Below the pieces are notes generated by a model, which did no database searches, had not been told where the DNA came from, and was given only the letters and a program-made list of their open reading frames with translations. Below, piece by piece: positions 44,701 to 54,262 of a stretch of DNA of 64,000 nucleotides. How positions within the stretch are numbered: the first letter of the stretch is position 1; every line of letters begins with the position of its first letter. A program made the translations under genes and the position numbers. Source of the DNA: Symbiodinium natans (lineage: Eukaryota > Sar > Dinophyceae > Suessiales > Symbiodiniaceae); the NCBI GenBank assembly GCA_905221605.1, contig CAJNDS010002179.1:140001-204000 (forward strand), in the 5' to 3' direction.

Positions 44701-47080
44701 TTTAAGCCGTGTGTTAAACGATACCAACTTGTGTGTTTCGACTCTCGCGCTCGCGCAAGGCAGGCAAGATTTTTTCGGTTTGGGCTTGACTGAGAGGAAA
44801 AGTACAAGCAGACACTGTAAATCCGCCCTATCATAAGGATTCTCACTTCATTTTTTTTGGGGGGGGGCATACAAGGTCCCGATTACGGGGGATAACTAAA
44901 CCCTAAACCCTAAACCCTAAACCCTAAACCCTAAACCCTAAACCCTAAACCCCAAGACCCTAAAGGCCCCAAACCCTAAACCTGTTCCTGACTGCCAAAA
45001 GCCTCGGTGAGCACATGCTTGTCGCCAAGTGGCAGAGGTGGGATTGTTGGGGCTGAATGGAACCTCGGCGACAGAGCGAGGCACGGCCGAGATTTTTGCT
45101 TAAGAATCCCAAAACAATTTAAAAAATAGATAAATAAGAGACCATTATTTGCTTAAGAACCCCAAAAAAGAAACAATTAAAACTAAGGAGGAATATTTTC
45201 TATGTTTCACGGGGGTTCTTAAGCAACTAGTAGTAACCCCCTCGATTCTCGAAACCTCCGCTGGGACAAGGTACGGCAAAAGCTGACACCAGCGCCCCTG
45301 CAATGGACAGCACCATCGTCAAGCGGAGCCTCAACTGGATTTGGCTTTAAGGTTTCAAAGTCGACGACTAAACCCTTAACCCTAAAACCCTAAAATAGGA
45401 TGCCGAGGGCATGGAAATCGAGCGATCGTGGGGGGACAAGTTTTCATGTCCACTCCTGATAAGCGCTGTGAGGCAGAATTGTGCTTTACGGTTTTCGGAC
45501 ATTCCTTGGCTGATGTGCTTCCCCGCAATTGCGTCAAGATTTTCGGGTCAGGCGGAAGATCTGGTGAGATAGCATCCTGAAGCACAACCAATCTCAACCA
45601 ACGCTCCGAGACCCACCGCATGTACTGAGGGACCCCTCATTCGGCCTGAATCTCTCTCCGACTCACTCCCTTGTATAACCTAAACCCTAAACCCTAACAG
45701 TCTAAAAGAGCCAACTCTCCATCAGAGCAACGCAGGGCCACGTCCAAGACAGTCCCCGATGTACCCTGCAACCGTGGCGGAAGGATGAGTAGAGCTCTTC
45801 TTGGGAAACAAGCCGAACCCTAAACCCTAAACCTTAAACCCTGAACCCCAAACCCGACAACAACTGGGCATGCCCCTCCACAGTCCTGACTTGACAGACG
45901 ACACGGCAGCCACAGCCGCCAAATTGAAGCTTCTACCATAACTTGGGATGTTCCCTCTTATACGAACTAACAGTCCTTCATTGGGATTTTCATAGGGGGG
46001 TACTAGAATCCCTACTAATGCTAGTATACGGGGGGAACATCCCAACTTCTACCATAACACCGATGGGTGGTCGCCGCTTCCCTTCCCAAACCACAACCCA
46101 CGACCCTGCCCGGCCTTGCCCAGCCCTAAACCCTAAACCCTAAACCCTAGACCCTAAACATCCCTGAACCCTAAACCCTAAACATCCCTAAACATCCCTA
46201 AACCCTAAACCCTAAACCCTAAACCCTAAACCCTAGACCCTAGACCCTAAACCCTAAACCTAAACCCTAAACCCTGCCCGGCCAAAGGTGAGCTGGCCGA
46301 AGATGGCGCCCGCCAGGCACGCAGAGCTCGTGGTGGCTACAGAAGCGTTGCAGTTGTCCTCGGCATGACCCCCTTCCTCTTTTGCAATAGGATGCAATAG
46401 GTAAACCCTAAGCCCTAAACGTAAACCCTAAACCCTTCTGCACCCTAAACCCGGAAAAACCGAATGCAATTGCCAAGCTCACTTCCCTGTGGCCTGGCCC
46501 AACCCTGTTCACACTGCCTCAAAGACTTCTTCAACCGATCTAAGTTTTCTTGCCGCCCGCCAGGCAGAACAAGCCACCCTGCAGGTCAACGATTCGGGAT
46601 AACTGAAGATTCCAGCCAATATCCGCCACGAGGCCCGTGGAATGCTCAATACAAGGCCATCTAGGGTTTAGAGTTTAAGGTTTCCGGCTTCGTCCTTCAC
46701 TCTCACGCACGTTTAGGGTGTAGGTTTTTAAGTTTAGTTACCCTAAACCCTAAACCCTAACACGTCTCTTTGTAGCGTGCCTCAGCGCGGCCAAGGCTCA
46801 CCACTGCAGTATTGCTCCTCGATGATCACCTCGGAAAGGTCTGCAAACCGGCCCTACTTCGCTGCAGGGATTAGGGTTTAGGGCTTGAAAATTCTCACTT
46901 CCGATCTGCCACAAAGATCCACGAACTGGAGGACGCTGGCAAAAGGAACAGTTGAAAACAGACCCCTTATTCAAAGTGCCGAGACGCTTGTGACAGGTTG
47001 ATGTTCACCAAGTTGTAGGCCGTGGAGAGATTGCTGAAGGCAGCAACCAGCGTGGACCGCATCTCGGCTGTCACACACGG
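32443..47080 (-). CDS. MFS phosphate:H+ symporter-like transporter spread over 14.6 kb
   Basis: Predicted 12-helix plasma-membrane transporter of the Pht1/PHO84 (PHS) type. Membrane segments can be followed in order on the minus strand: TM1 47080-46986 (AFSNLSTAYNLVNINLS); 46855-46802; TM2 46370-46274 (LAGAIFGQLTFG); TM3 45343-45247 (MVLSIAGALVSAFA); TM4 44392-44290 (ARFILGAGVGG) then 44213-44092 (VYPLAATVAAEGSDAE, matching the family's G-G-x-Y-P-L-S-A-T signature); TM5 41865-41725 (LLVPIVGMALVYTFGA); TM6 41030-40952 (WRLILGLGALPGLW); TM7 37960-37903 plus 37546-37440 (FLFDITFYGN); TM8 36335-36270 (ALIGLPGYYM); TM9 35602-35490 (DRWGRKNIQLQGF); TM10 34159-34034 (YFFSNFGPNSTTFILPSE); TM11 33732-33605 (STLNGFCAASGKLGA); TM12 32790-32668; C terminus 32551-32443 (stop TAG). 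Intermediate loop exons are only partly placed (candidates 46110-46046, 45941-45865, 43550-43457, 42368-42263, 41699-41597). The N-terminal start is not certain. It could be two adjacent MFS genes, but the unbroken helix order argues for one. Confidence 0.68.
32553..32668 (-). mobile_element. introner IE-4 (last transporter intron)
   Basis: AGAGAGCCCAATACCCCTTA to GGGTATTGGGCTCTTGGGG, between TM12 exon and the C-terminal exon. Confidence 0.72.
33217..33332 (-). mobile_element. introner IE-3
   Basis: Lies in a transporter intron; 3' terminus GGAACCTCCAAGTA. Confidence 0.65.
33480..33604 (-). mobile_element. introner IE-14 (transporter intron)
   Basis: TAGGGGCCTGAATAATTAGA ... GGGAATACTATTAGCAATTC; follows the TM11 exon. 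Confidence 0.66.
35318..35421 (-). mobile_element. introner IE-4, diverged
   Basis: Core TAGGGATCCTTAATATGAAC conserved; ends diverged; within the transporter gene. Confidence 0.55.
35625..35718. repeat. TA microsatellite in a transporter intron
   Basis: Lies between the TM9 exon and upstream DNA. Confidence 0.9.
36598..36705 (-). mobile_element. introner IE-7, diverged
   Basis: GGGAGTTTGCGAATTCTAGG ... CCCTTATTTTCGTAG in the transporter gene. Confidence 0.6.
37557..37858 (-). repeat. telomere arrays in the TM7 intron of the transporter
   Basis: CCCTAAA 37557-37598, 37738-37757 and 37785-37854. Confidence 0.88.
38232..38288. mobile_element. introner IE-6, short
   Basis: GCTAACCTTTGGGATTATAA ... 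GGTTACTCTACTGCTAAG, next to an IE-16 copy. Confidence 0.6.
38315..38440. mobile_element. introner IE-16
   Basis: CCCTAAGGGAGGGGGTATCA ... CTTGGGTTACATACCCCC. Confidence 0.58.
38926..39033. mobile_element. introner IE-15
   Basis: CAACATACCCCTTGGGCATA ... GGTTTGGGGTATGTTGAA, inverted relative to 279-396. Confidence 0.65.
39255..39347 (-). repeat. CCCTAAA array
   Basis: About 13 units inside the transporter span. Confidence 0.9.
40083..40171. mobile_element. introner IE-2 broken by telomere repeat
   Basis: 5' part CCCTTATTAG followed by TTTAGGG units, then the intact 3' half GGACTGTTAGTATAAGGGGG. Confidence 0.6.
40496..40578 (-). repeat. CCCTAAA array
   Basis: About 12 units inside the transporter span. 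Confidence 0.9.
40755..40840. mobile_element. introner IE-9 running into telomere array
   Basis: TTCCCTTATAAGGAAAGAAG stem and CAAAGCACAACCCAG end, immediately followed by TTTAGGG units. Confidence 0.55.
41260..41362. mobile_element. introner IE-2, full
   Basis: Full palindrome between two telomere-type runs inside the transporter gene. Confidence 0.72.
41893..41952. mobile_element. introner IE-2, 5' half
   Basis: ACTAACAGTCCTTAAGCGGG through the central ATAGTACCCCCTA; 3' half missing. Confidence 0.5.
42000..42260 (-). repeat. 8-base (CCCCTAAA)n array with a tandem block
   Basis: 42027-42110 is CCCCTAAA repeated; 42124-42260 contains two copies of a roughly 65-base block starting CTCTCTCCCTCCTAAACCC. 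Confidence 0.85.
43318..43452. mobile_element. palindromic element, single copy
   Basis: TTTTACCCAGACCCCTGCAA and GGGTCTGGGTATGAGAAAA inverted ends; introner-like. Confidence 0.5.
43745..43838. mobile_element. introner IE-1
   Basis: Copy with the GGGTGCCC...TTTAAGG...AGGGGAACCTT core and degenerate ends; lies within the transporter gene span. Confidence 0.6.
44456..44536 (-). mobile_element. introner IE-17
   Basis: ACAACTAAATTTTGATGGCT ... AAACATGTTCAAACCTGC, next to the TM4 exon of the transporter; a third diverged copy is at 21120-21200. Confidence 0.6.
45100..45232. mobile_element. introner IE-5 with a partial second 5' end
   Basis: Two successive GCTTAAGAA-CCC starts (45108, 45150), then one 3' terminus GGGTTCTTAAGCAACTAG. 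Confidence 0.6.
45942..46045. mobile_element. introner IE-2 with 13-base target duplication
   Basis: Full palindrome flanked by CTTCTACCATAAC at 45929-45941 and 46046-46058. Confidence 0.75.
46122..46275 (-). repeat. CCCTAAA array with CATCCCTAAA slips
   Basis: Intron just downstream of the TM2 exon of the transporter. Confidence 0.88.
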
Positions 47081-47543
47081 CTCTAAACCCTAAAACCTAA
47101 ACCCAAAACCCTAAACCCTAGGTGCAAAAGGTGGAAAAATAGGGTTTCAAGCGCACATGCCTGAGAGCTTTCAGAGTCCCTAAACCTTTGGTGGACCCTT
47201 CTTCCAGGTTCAAGATCCTCTAAGGAAGTATAAGGCCCACATTATGAGTATATTACGGGAAGCACTTCGGTGTGAGTTGCGGTTGGGGGTTTAGCTGACT
47301 CTGCGGACTACTTCGAGGTGGTCAAGGTTGAGGCTGGGACAGGGGAAGCTGTAGGATCGAGGGCATTATCTGCAATTAGAGCTGTGCTGCCTGTGCCCTC
47401 GCGGCGTTCTCATCGCTCGTCGCCTTGCGCTGCAGTGAATGGAACAAGAGCTCCGCCTCATTAATTTATCCATACCTTTCCATCAGACCTCACGGCCTTG
47501 CGTGCTGCATGGTCCGGTAGTCCCACATGTTACATCCTGGACT

Positions 47544-47924
47544 TTACAAGCCCGCCTCGCTTGTAGTGTCCGAATCTTGCACCATGGCTGGAGGCGAGGT
47601 GTGCACAAGGCTTGCTGTTGGCCAAGCTGCTCCCTCCCTTTGTGCAGACATGTAAGCAACAACCGTGACATGCTCAAAGTCTAAGGAGAATTGAGGAACC
47701 TCCGACAGAGACTGCACATGGCGATAGCAGCACGCGACGGCAATCAGCTCTGAGCAAGTACCGAGAGTGACTCTCGCTCGCTCCTTCTCTCTCTCTTTCT
47801 CTCTCTGTTGTTTGATGTCTTTTTTTGTTCTCTGTCTCTCTCTGCCCATGCAACCTTGACGTGTAGTCGAGAACCTCGCTCCACGCAGGTACCGGCTTTG
47901 CAGGCCATTCCCAATACAGAACAC
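47544..47924 (-). CDS. 126-codon ORF with Arg/Glu tract
   Basis: One of the longer uninterrupted ORFs. It contains an Arg/Glu run translated from a CT microsatellite, then a mixed region (VPQFSLDFEHVTVVAYMS), stop at 47544. It lies just upstream of the transporter's first exon on the same strand. No homologue recognised and part is microsatellite-derived, so it may be non-coding. Confidence 0.25.
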   Translation of the reverse strand: MFCIGNGLQSRYLRGARFSTTRQGCMGRERQRTKKDIKQQREKEREKERARVTLGTCSELIAVACCYRHVQSLSEVPQFSLDFEHVTVVAYMSAQREGAAWPTASLVHTSPPAMVQDSDTTSEAGL

Positions 47925-48059
47925 CCATATGCCAGTGTGGATGCAAATACAGAGAATCGGGGAATGATGAGTTCATTAATTACATGAGGGGTTTAGGGTT
48001 TAGGGTTTAGGGTTTAGGGTTTAGGGCTTAGGGTTTAGGGTTTAGGGTTTAGGGGGGGA

Positions 48060-48378
48060 CAAAAGCATTGATGCCGGTCTGCTTTTTGCATTAGCGAAGC
48101 AAGTGCTGGGCTTGCGGTAGGGACTCTGGAACCTCTCCCTAAACCCTAAACCCTAAACCCTAAACCCCAAACCCTAAACCCTAAACCCTAAACCAGGAGA
48201 AGCTCCTGTCCCACAAGAACAGCCTAGACGACCCCCTCGCCAGCGCAACCAAGCATCATGTTGGCGATTGGGGGGGTGATAAAACAATGCTGCCGGGCTG
48301 GCCGCGACCATATTTCTTGGAACAAGTCGTGGGCGATCGGTCGGTATTGATTTCTATGGTGGGCCTGGTCCAGCTCTA
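48060..48378 (+). CDS. orphan terminal exon pair
   Basis: Plus-strand exon 48060-48117 (DKSIDAGLLFALAKQVLG) then, after a CCCTAAA array, exon 48195-48378 (60 codons, including PGWPRPYFLEQVVGDRSV, stop TAG). The second block is the longest clean terminal exon in this part of the window. No family recognised; the exact junction phase was not resolved. Confidence 0.42.
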
Positions 48379-48944
48379 GCCCGGTAGGTGCACGCGTCCA
48401 CCGCACTTCTTAGATTAACCCTCCAAGCAAGGACGAGAAGAAACTGCCACTTGAAATCTCCCCAAAACCACTGAACCCTAAACCCGACCTTAAACCCTCA
48501 ATCCTTCAATTGATCTACCCCCACTGAACCCTAAACCCGACCCTAAACCCTCAATCCTTCACTTGATCTACGCCGCACTTTGGCAGATCGCGAAACTTCC
48601 CTGGTCGCGCGGAGCTCGACTCCCCTAGCATGGCGATTTTCCAGGGCTCCGGAAACAAGGGAACCGTCCCCCTCCCATGTATACGCGGATGTAGCGGTTG
48701 CGCCTCGGGTTTGCAGGCTAGGGTCTAGGGGTTAGGCACAGTTTCAGGTTGGGCTGAGGGCTTTCTGGCTCCTTGAGGCTCTCGAGCCATCAGGAGCCTT
48801 CTCCCGCACTACGAGACAAAGAACCATGCAACGCGGGCTGCCCCAAATAGGCCTTAGACGGTCGGCAGTAGACCCCCCCACATGACCCATGATGATTAAC
48901 AGGGTGTACGCGCTTGGTCATGGGAATCTACCTTGGACAAAGGT

Positions 48945-49063
48945 TGTACCCTTGGGTTTGGGGACCCTTCTTAAAGATCCTCCAAGGGCCGTATTTGGAC
49001 CATACTAAAGGGAACCTCGTAGGGGAACGACCTTAGGGGTACGAGTCTTCATCCCTTGGGAGA
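48945..49063. mobile_element. introner IE-8
   Basis: AAGGTTGTACCCTTGGGTTT ... GGGTACGAGTCTTCATCCC; clear second copy of the 6.3 kb element. Confidence 0.65.
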
Positions 49064-49065
49064 GG

Positions 49066-49140
49066 GCTAAACATCTAAATTTCTATTCCTTATTGGGTCT
49101 TAGCACCCACAAAAATGTAAATGTTACCCCGCTGCGACAA
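49066..49140. mobile_element. introner IE-11
   Basis: ATTCCTTATTGGGTCTTAGC ... ATGTTACCCCGCTGCGAC. Confidence 0.6.
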
Positions 49141-49689
49141 AGTCATGGGTCTGGGAAGGCAATCCCTAAACCCTATAACCCTAGCCCTAAACCCTAAACC
49201 CTATATAAGTTCTGGGAACTTTGGTGGTCCAGCTACAGCTGCCTCCAAGCCGGGTACGCCGCTCATGGCACGCCCGTGTGATGTCAGCTGGTCACCTCGT
49301 ACTCGCGTGCTGAGGGTTCAGCGCTTACAAGGGATGACGTAGGGTTCATATCGGATAGGGTTCTGGTAGGCTTTCTATCAGGTCTTGTAGCTCCTTGTTT
49401 GTTGCTAAACCCTAATCCCTGCACCCTGAACCCAAAAACCCTCAACCCTTTTTGCCACTGGTCTGAGCCTAAACCCACCCTAAACCCTTTTTTGCCACCC
49501 TAAACCCTAAACCCTAAACCCTAACCTCTTTGGCCCCCAAAATGGCCCTAGCCCCCCACCGGCCCGCGGAGCCATTGGCCTCTTTCCGCCGCTGCCCGGC
49601 CAATGTGAAGACCTGGCGCAGGCAGGTCTGCTGGGAAAAAGCACACGATGCATTGGGATGCTCCCCCTTACACTAACAGTCCTTCATAG

Positions 49690-49900
49690 GTGTTTATATA
49701 TATATATATATATCTATACATATATATATATATATATGCATACATACATACACACACACATACATACATACATACATACATACATACATACATACATACA
49801 TACATACATACATACATACATACATTACGTTACGTTACGTTACATTACATTAGATTAGATTACATTACATGGCATGACATGACATGACATTACATACTAC

Positions 49901-49915
<15 letters not shown>
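49690..49915. repeat. compound microsatellite
   Basis: TA, CATA, TTACG and TGACA blocks; truncates an IE-2 copy beginning at 49655. Confidence 0.92.
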
Positions 49916-49931
<16 letters not shown>

Positions 49932-50784
49932 CATGTACATGAATGTACATATCTAGTTATTGACCAACTAACAATAAATAAACACTGAGTGGCTCAAAAC
50001 AATAACCACAAAAACAACACATAATGCTAGAGGAAATAATAATGACAGAAATACCAGGAGCTACCTTATCATTGAAAAAAACAAGCTAAGCAAGCTGGCT
50101 TCAGCCAGCCGCTCAAGTCGTTGAAGCAATTCGGCCACAAGAAGCTGTCCCTCAAAGAGCTACCGACAGACTAAAGCGAAATTTTCCGGACTTGGCGCTG
50201 CGAAAAAGAAACCACAAGGGGAAGTCCGAGGAGTTTGACTGACCCAAGCGGAAGCCGAACACATGAACGAATGCATGAATGCACAGAGAGTGCATGAACT
50301 TTAGGGGCGAGGGGCATGAACAGTTGAAAGTGAACAAACAAAGTCTGAATACAGATACAAGTAGTTAACCACATGTATATATATATATAGTTACTTATTT
50401 ATTTATCTATACTTATTTATTTACATACATGTACATCCATATATGTCTCGAACTTGACCTTGAGGAGGACGAACATGACTGAATTGATGTGGTCTAAAGC
50501 CAGGTGCTGCTGGTGGAGCAAGACCCCACGCCCCCGTCGCAGAACTCCCCTACGAGTTGCTTAAGAACCCGTCAAAACTTTAAAAAAAAGGGTTTAGGGT
50601 TTAGGGTTTAGGGTTTAGGGTTTAGGGTTCCTTAGGCGTGCAGAGGCGCTCCACCCCAAGCCCCAACACCCCATGCAGAAAACTTCAAGCTCCCCCCCAC
50701 AACACTAAACAAACAGATCCCCTGAACCCGAAACCCGAAACCCGAAATCCTAAACCCGAAATCCTAAACCCTAAACCCTAAACC

Positions 50785-51236
50785 CTAAACCGCATTCAAC
50801 CCGAGCCAAGCCCCTGGCCTGCACGCTCAGGGCGACGACGATGGCGGCCGCGCCTACAATCCAGTCAAACTCCAGGCGCTTCAGCACCTTCCAAGAGGGT
50901 TTCGGGGTTTAGGGTTTAGGGTTCAGGGTTTAGGGTTTAGGGTTCAGGGTTTAGGGTTTAGGGGGTCACTCAGGGTTACGGTGAGGATCGGTGAAGGTTT
51001 TTTTGGCCTGTAGGGTTTAGGGTTGTTGAGTGAGCGTGTGAGCTCGCCCCTACTTCTCCATACTGAACCTATCCAAAGCCCAAAGCCCAAAGCCCAAAGC
51101 CCAAAGCCCTAAGCCCTAAGCCCTAAACCCTAAACTCTAAACCCTAAACCCTAAACCCTTAGCATCTGAAAGAGCTCCCGAGGCCCCGGCGAGGTCCCCA
51201 AAGAAGTAGATGATCAAGAGCGACAGGCACTGCCTG
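50785..51236 (-). CDS. two membrane-protein exons (ion-channel-like)
   Basis: Exon 51236-51162 (CLSLLIIYFFGDLAGASGA) and exon 50893-50785 (LKRLEFDWIVGAAAIVVAL) on the minus strand, each with one hydrophobic helix. The second resembles the first helix of cation-channel domains (aromatic-Asp-Trp before a hydrophobic run). A telomere-type array (51060-51160) lies between them and a larger one (51239-51440) upstream. They could belong to one gene; they are not part of the complete gene ending at 51769. Confidence 0.45.
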
Positions 51237-51238
51237 GC

Positions 51239-51440
51239 TTAGGGTTTAGGGTTTAGGGTTTAGGGTTTAGGGTTTAGGGTTTAGGGTTTAGGGTTTAGGG
51301 TTTAGGGTTTAGGGTTTAGGGTTTAGGGTTTGGGGTTTGGGGTTTGGGGTTTGGGGTTTGGGGTTTAGGGTTTAGGGTTTAAGGGTTTAAGGGTTTAGGG
51401 TTTAGGGCTTAGGGCTTAGGGCTGAGGGCTTAGGGCTTTA
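51239..51440 (+). repeat. TTTAGGG / TTTGGGG array
   Basis: About 28 units; changes from TTTAGGG to TTTGGGG and back to TTTAGGG and CTTAGGG. Confidence 0.9.
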
Positions 51441-51768
51441 GGATGTAGGGGTTTTAGGGTTTCCAGGTTTAGGGCGGGTATTAGGCCGGGTCTGACATGA
51501 GGCTGGACGTTCAATCCCGGCATGTGCCAGGCCAGCTTCTATGTTCAGACGTCCGAGAGAAAAGGGAACAGACGTTTTCACGCGGTGGCTGTGTAGCTCC
51601 TTTCCATGTTCAAAGTGAAACTCTGTTGGTGACACGTCAATGCTAGGAGCTCTGTCAGATACTCCCTGCTCAACAGGAGATACAGACCTCCCAGACTACA
51701 TTGGCTCAACCAGACACCCTAAACCCTAAACCCTAAACGGCCGGGAAGCTTATGACCATGCTGAGCCC

Positions 51769-52627
51769 TCATCCACTGCGCGAGTCTGGCTGCACAATTC
51801 TAAGCGTCGCTGCAGGTCCCCCTAAGCCTACGCTCTCATCTTGGGTAAAAGCATCTTTCGAGAACCAGCGGCGTTCAAAGCTGACTGTGCCGTCTTGCAC
51901 GAGCAGGCGCGTGCCATCCTCGGCTTCTATTCGAACCCCACCGCCTTTCGTCTGATGGATGCTGGCGACCCGGTAGAAGTGAAACGCCCCCTCCAAAGAG
52001 AAAGCAACGTCCTCGATGCGACGCAGATCCTGTGCCGGGAGCTTGGGGTAGTCTGCAAGGCCACCTTAGTTGTCCAGTAACCTGGGGTAACTAAAGGTTA
52101 ACCTTTGGGATTATAAGGGGATTAGATTACCCAAAAAAACCCTAAACCCTAAACCCTAAACCCTAAACCCTAAACCCTAAACCCTAAACCCGAACCCCTA
52201 AACCCTAGACCCTAAACCCAAAAAGGTTATCTACTCTACTACAAGGCCACAGAGGTCGACGGCTTCGCCGAGGCCTGCTACCATCGCCTCGTCTTCCGGC
52301 AACGTGAGGACTCCCGAAGGGTTCACAGCCACAGATCTGAAGGCATGCCTATACTCCCCTTAGAACCTTAATAAGAATATTATTCTTAGTTTTCCTCTTG
52401 GGTTTTATATAAACAGAAATTTTAAAAAATGATTCCTAAGGGGGATATAGATGCAGCATGACGCCCGTCATCACGGCCAGCAGAAGGCAGGTAAAGAGGA
52501 GGAGCAGCGCAGCAGATGCTGCGATGGCCTGCTTGGTGTTCCGAGGAGCATCCTTGACCTCGTGCTTCTTGACGCCAAGCAACTGGAAGAGCCCATCCAA
52601 AAGCGCCGACTGCAGCTGTTCAAGCAT
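51769..52627 (-). CDS. small single-span membrane protein, complete, three exons (188 residues)
   Basis: Exons 52627-52455, 52348-52251 and 52064-51769 sum to 567 bases, a perfect open frame of 188 codons plus TGA. The N-terminal exon starts with ATG and carries one hydrophobic stretch (ALLLLFTCLLLAVMTGVM, about residues 40-57). The rest is soluble and mixed charged (for example DLRRIEDVAFSLEGAFHFYR). I do not recognise the family. Intron 1 is an IE-12 introner flanked by the direct repeat GCAT (GC donor). Intron 2 is an IE-6 introner with a telomere array in its middle, flanked by the 9-base repeat GTGGCCTTG (GT donor). Both are read on the minus strand. Removing each element with one repeat copy keeps the frame, which is strong support for this model. 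Confidence 0.75.
52065..52241 (-). mobile_element. introner IE-6 with telomere core
   Basis: GGTTAACCTTTGGGATTATA half and AAAAAGGTTATCTACTCTAC half, separated by CCCTAAA units (52138-52218). 9-base duplication caaggccac at 52056-52064 and 52242-52250. Confidence 0.8.
52349..52450 (-). mobile_element. introner IE-12 (membrane-protein intron 1)
   Basis: CTCCCCTTAGAACCTTAATA ... TCCTAAGGGGGATATAG; GCAT repeated (plus atgc at 52345-52348 and 52451-52454). Confidence 0.78.
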
Positions 52628-52850
52628 GGCTGTAGGAGCTCCAAACTACGCTGAGGCTACGAATAGTTACTGCTGAAGTGGTGGCTTCCTAGCTGCTGTT
52701 GTGCCGACGTGTCTGCGGTGCTGCCTGGCCCTTGTCCGGCTTGGCTGTGGCTTGACCTGCCAACTGCCCATCCCTACAACTGTGTGGCACCTGCGCCTCA
52801 GCCAAACACTGTGCGCAATGCCGCTCGGCCACTACAGGGTTTAGGGTTTA
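52628..52850 (-). promoter_or_regulatory. Upstream region of the 188-residue membrane protein gene
   Basis: The 220 bases upstream of the ATG at 52627 carry no introner and no long telomere array, unlike their surroundings; this is the likely promoter/leader. No recognisable promoter motif. Confidence 0.3.
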
Positions 52851-53089
52851 GGGTTTAATGCAAAACAGCCTTCAGAAGGCAAGACCGCTCTCTCTCTCTC
52901 TCTCTCATCTCTTCTCTGCGAATTTCCAGCAGCGGCGACTGATTCCAGTGGCGACACTCTCAACACTTGACCCCATAACTGGTGTGCTGCTGGTATGCTG
53001 CTTTTCAATGTACAAGTTAGCTTCTTAAGTCCAATCGTTGGTGGACACTGAGCTTTCTGATCGACGATCATCAACTTCCAAACCAGAAG

Positions 53090-53350
53090 CCCCACAACAA
53101 GCCAGCTTCACGCCACTGAACGAACGACCGTGGAGAGGCCTTGGGGCTCTCAAAGATCGACTGGCAACCCTAAACCCTAAAGCCTAAATCCTAAACCCAA
53201 AACCCTAAGCCGAAGCCCCAAACCTTAAACCCCAAACCCAATCAGGTCTCATTCTTTCTGGGGTGAATGTCTTCAGGCTGGGGCATTCTGCTTCAGGGCT
53301 CGATGGCTTCCAATCACGGGTCCTTAACTCCGACTACAAAGCCTACACAT
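53090..53350 (+). CDS. orphan terminal exon pair
   Basis: Plus-strand exon 53090-53166 (TPLNERPWRGLGALKDRL) and terminal exon 53243-53350 (VLNSDYKAYT then TGA) flank a degenerate CCCTAAA array. Family unknown. Confidence 0.35.
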
Positions 53351-54226
53351 GAGGGGGGTGGGTTTGTTTGTTTTTGTTTGTTGTTTTAAGGGTTTTGGGG
53401 TTTAGGGTTGGGGGGGGGGGGGGGGGGGGGGGGGGGCTACAAAAGCATGGCAATGCGATGATCTGATCATCTAATATTATGGTTTACTCACGAATGGCAA
53501 TTCTATGGGACACTCGGTCTGACTGTCTAACAGCAGCCCAGGATCTATCACGACCCATCGAGAACGACATGTAGTGTGCAGTAGGTTTAGGGTTGAGGGC
53601 TTCTACAGGGCATAGGACTTTGGACAACCTGTCGTGCTTGAATAAATAAATAAATAAACAAATACATAAACACACATATATATATATATACATATATACA
53701 CGTGTTGGGGGGGTGACATAAAAGCCTCGCGATCGGCATATAGGGCTCAAAAGCGTGCGTTTTGGAGTTCATCGCTCACAGCTCCACCGAGAAATCTCGC
53801 GGAGAGGTTTCAGGGTTTACGAAAGATTTGGGTTTGGGGCTTGAAGGCTTGGCGTCGTCGGCACAACCTTGCGGAACCTAAACCCTATACCCTAAACCTT
53901 TTTTTGGACCCAGACTCCTGAAGTCAGCTGAACCCTAAACCCTAAACCCCAAACCCTCAAGAGCTCGAAGTGAAGCATGTCTCCGCCCCTCTCTCCGATG
54001 TGCTCAGACACGCATGCCGAGGGCCCTTGCCAACATGACAGGGGCGCATCCAAAAGAACCCCAACTCAAGAAAGTTGTGTGTATGCATGTATATATATAT
54101 ATACGCATGCATATACACTTCTAGTGATGTATGTATATACATATATACCAACATAAACATATGTATGTAACATATACATACATACATACATACATACATA
54201 CATACATACATACATACATACATACA

Positions 54227-54262
<36 letters not shown>

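Larger units (their letters stand above)
48380..50780. other. Duplications, microsatellites, no confident gene
   Basis: 48468-48570 is a tandem duplication, 48573-48720 is open in several frames on both strands, 48945-49063 is IE-8, 49066-49140 IE-11. 49203-49339 (plus) and 49524-49635 (both strands) are exon-like. 49690-49910 is a TA/CATA microsatellite cutting into an IE-2 copy, 49930-50530 is plain AT-leaning DNA without recognised features, 50553-50590 half an IE-5 joined to a telomere array (50591-50632). Confidence 0.4.
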
